Shown in pieces: positions 5,833 to 6,307 of a DNA stretch of 6,307 nucleotides (position 1 is its first letter; every line of letters begins with the position of its first letter). The notes beneath the pieces were generated by a model. It did no database searches and was not told the DNA's origin. It was given only the letters and a program-made list of their open reading frames with translations. The position numbers and the translations under genes were made by a program. Source of the stretch: Acidobacteriota bacterium (lineage in GTDB: Bacteria > Acidobacteriota > Vicinamibacteria > Vicinamibacterales > JAFNAJ01); contig JAFNAJ010000163.1 of assembly GCA_017860085.1 (NCBI GenBank), forward strand, positions 1 through 6,307, in the 5' to 3' direction.

Positions 5833-6307
5833 CTAGCGTTCCACCACCGTGACCGACGCGGATTGTTCCTGGCCTTCGCGAACGTAAACCACCGTCACCG
5901 ACTGCCCGGCCGTCAGCGTTCGCAGCACGTCGGAGAACTCGCGAAGGTTGGCCACGGGGCGATCGCCGACGCGCGTGATGACGTCCCCCTCCTTCATGCC
6001 GGCCCGTTCGGCGGGCGAGCCGGCCGTGACGCCGCTCAGTCGTACGCCCGTGCCCTCGAACGCAAAATCCGGAACGGCCCCGAAGGTGACGCGGCGAGCT
6101 TGGGAGGCGGGCGGGCCGCCGGCCGGCGCCGGGACCTTCGCCGAGGAGGCTCCTGCGATGGTCGCGGTGAGCGGGTCGGCGCGCTCGCCGAGGTACACGA
6201 CGGCCTCGCCCGCGAGCGTCGCCACCTTCACCAGCCCGGCGATGTCGACCGTGTCGGCCGTGTCGGTGGGGCGGTGGTAGTCCGCATGTGGGCCCGTGAA
6301 CACCTGC
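5833..6307 (-). CDS. M28-family peptidase with C-terminal PDZ domain, C-terminal part (5' end outside window)
   Basis: The visible part, 158 residues or slightly fewer, starts beyond the right edge of the window and ends at the TAG at 5833-5835. It opens with F-T-G-P-H-A-D-Y-H-R-P-T-D-T, the conserved last metal-binding segment of M28 aminopeptidases; the histidine in Y-H-R-P is the expected zinc ligand. A closing helix of the catalytic domain follows, then a Pro/Ala-rich linker (about 50-70, counted from the GTG at 6301-6303), then a PDZ domain at about 72-156. The PDZ domain shows V-x-L-S-G-V-T-A-G-S-P-A-E-R-A-G and G-D-V-I-T-R-V-G-D, typical of PDZ domains in HtrA and related proteases. 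That GTG is an internal valine, not the start, since the conserved motif begins right there. Known relatives are secreted zinc peptidases of 500 or more residues. The PDZ domain may bind substrate C-termini or regulate the enzyme; this is inference. It is convergent with the kinase gene, 31 bases apart. Confidence 0.9.
   Translation of the reverse strand, partial: QVFTGPHADYHRPTDTADTVDIAGLVKVATLAGEAVVYLGERADPLTATIAGASSAKVPAPAGGPPASQARRVTFGAVPDFAFEGTGVRLSGVTAGSPAERAGMKEGDVITRVGDRPVANLREFSDVLRTLTAGQSVTVVYVREGQEQSASVTVVER

Noticed and set aside
5802..5834. C-rich near-repeat between kinase and PDZ gene as a bidirectional terminator or repeat element
   Set aside because: There are only two imperfect short copies and a four-pair stem, with no T-runs on either strand. 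Composition alone can explain it.
1..6307. Mobile element, CRISPR array, tRNA or toxin-antitoxin module
   Set aside because: I saw no transposase or integrase motifs, no terminal inverted repeats, no regularly spaced repeats, no tRNA-like cloverleaf and no small gene pair. Composition is even across the window.

Overview
The window is a GC-rich bacterial chromosomal segment that is densely coding on both strands. Its gene content best fits Acidobacteriota, probably a Vicinamibacteria-like lineage. The reasons are the ECF sigma factor whose region 2.2 reads L-V-H-E-A-F, the overlapping Ser/Thr kinase with a short 'RW-RI-LF-AL' N-terminal helix region, secreted M28 peptidases with PA or PDZ modules, and a small multiheme cytochrome. 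The lineage is inferred from family knowledge and was not tested by a search. No rRNA, tRNA, CRISPR array, insertion sequence or phage gene was seen.

Layout. (1) 1-295, plus strand: C-terminal half of a YqgE/AlgH-family protein, cut by the window edge. (2) 296-530: a non-coding leader of about 235 bases with one weak promoter candidate and a nested inverted repeat. (3) 531-1007, plus: an exported cytochrome with four CxxCH haem sites. (4) 1014-2429 and 2440-3504, both minus: a two-gene unit, transcribed rsgA first and then a secreted M28 zinc peptidase. (5) 3505-3625: a divergent promoter region. (6) 3626-4207 and 4188-5801, both plus: an ECF sigma factor whose end overlaps a membrane-anchored Ser/Thr kinase by 20 bases. 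(7) 5833-6307, minus: the C-terminal end of a second M28 peptidase with a PDZ domain, cut by the window edge.

How the genes may work together. The only clear functional pair is the sigma factor and kinase. The sigma factor lacks the acidic DAED motif of canonical ECF region 2.2 and has Q-A-T-A there, with a threonine in the position of the glutamate. This suggests activation by phosphorylation from the coupled kinase, as described for EcfP/PknT of Vibrio. The kinase's four-helix membrane tail has no room for an extracytoplasmic sensor domain, so its signal is unknown. The remaining genes look like housekeeping (rsgA, yqgE) and envelope functions (cytochrome, peptidases) without an obvious common pathway. 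I found no clearly undescribed system. The sigma-kinase pair and the stand-alone tetrahaem cytochrome are the most interesting items.
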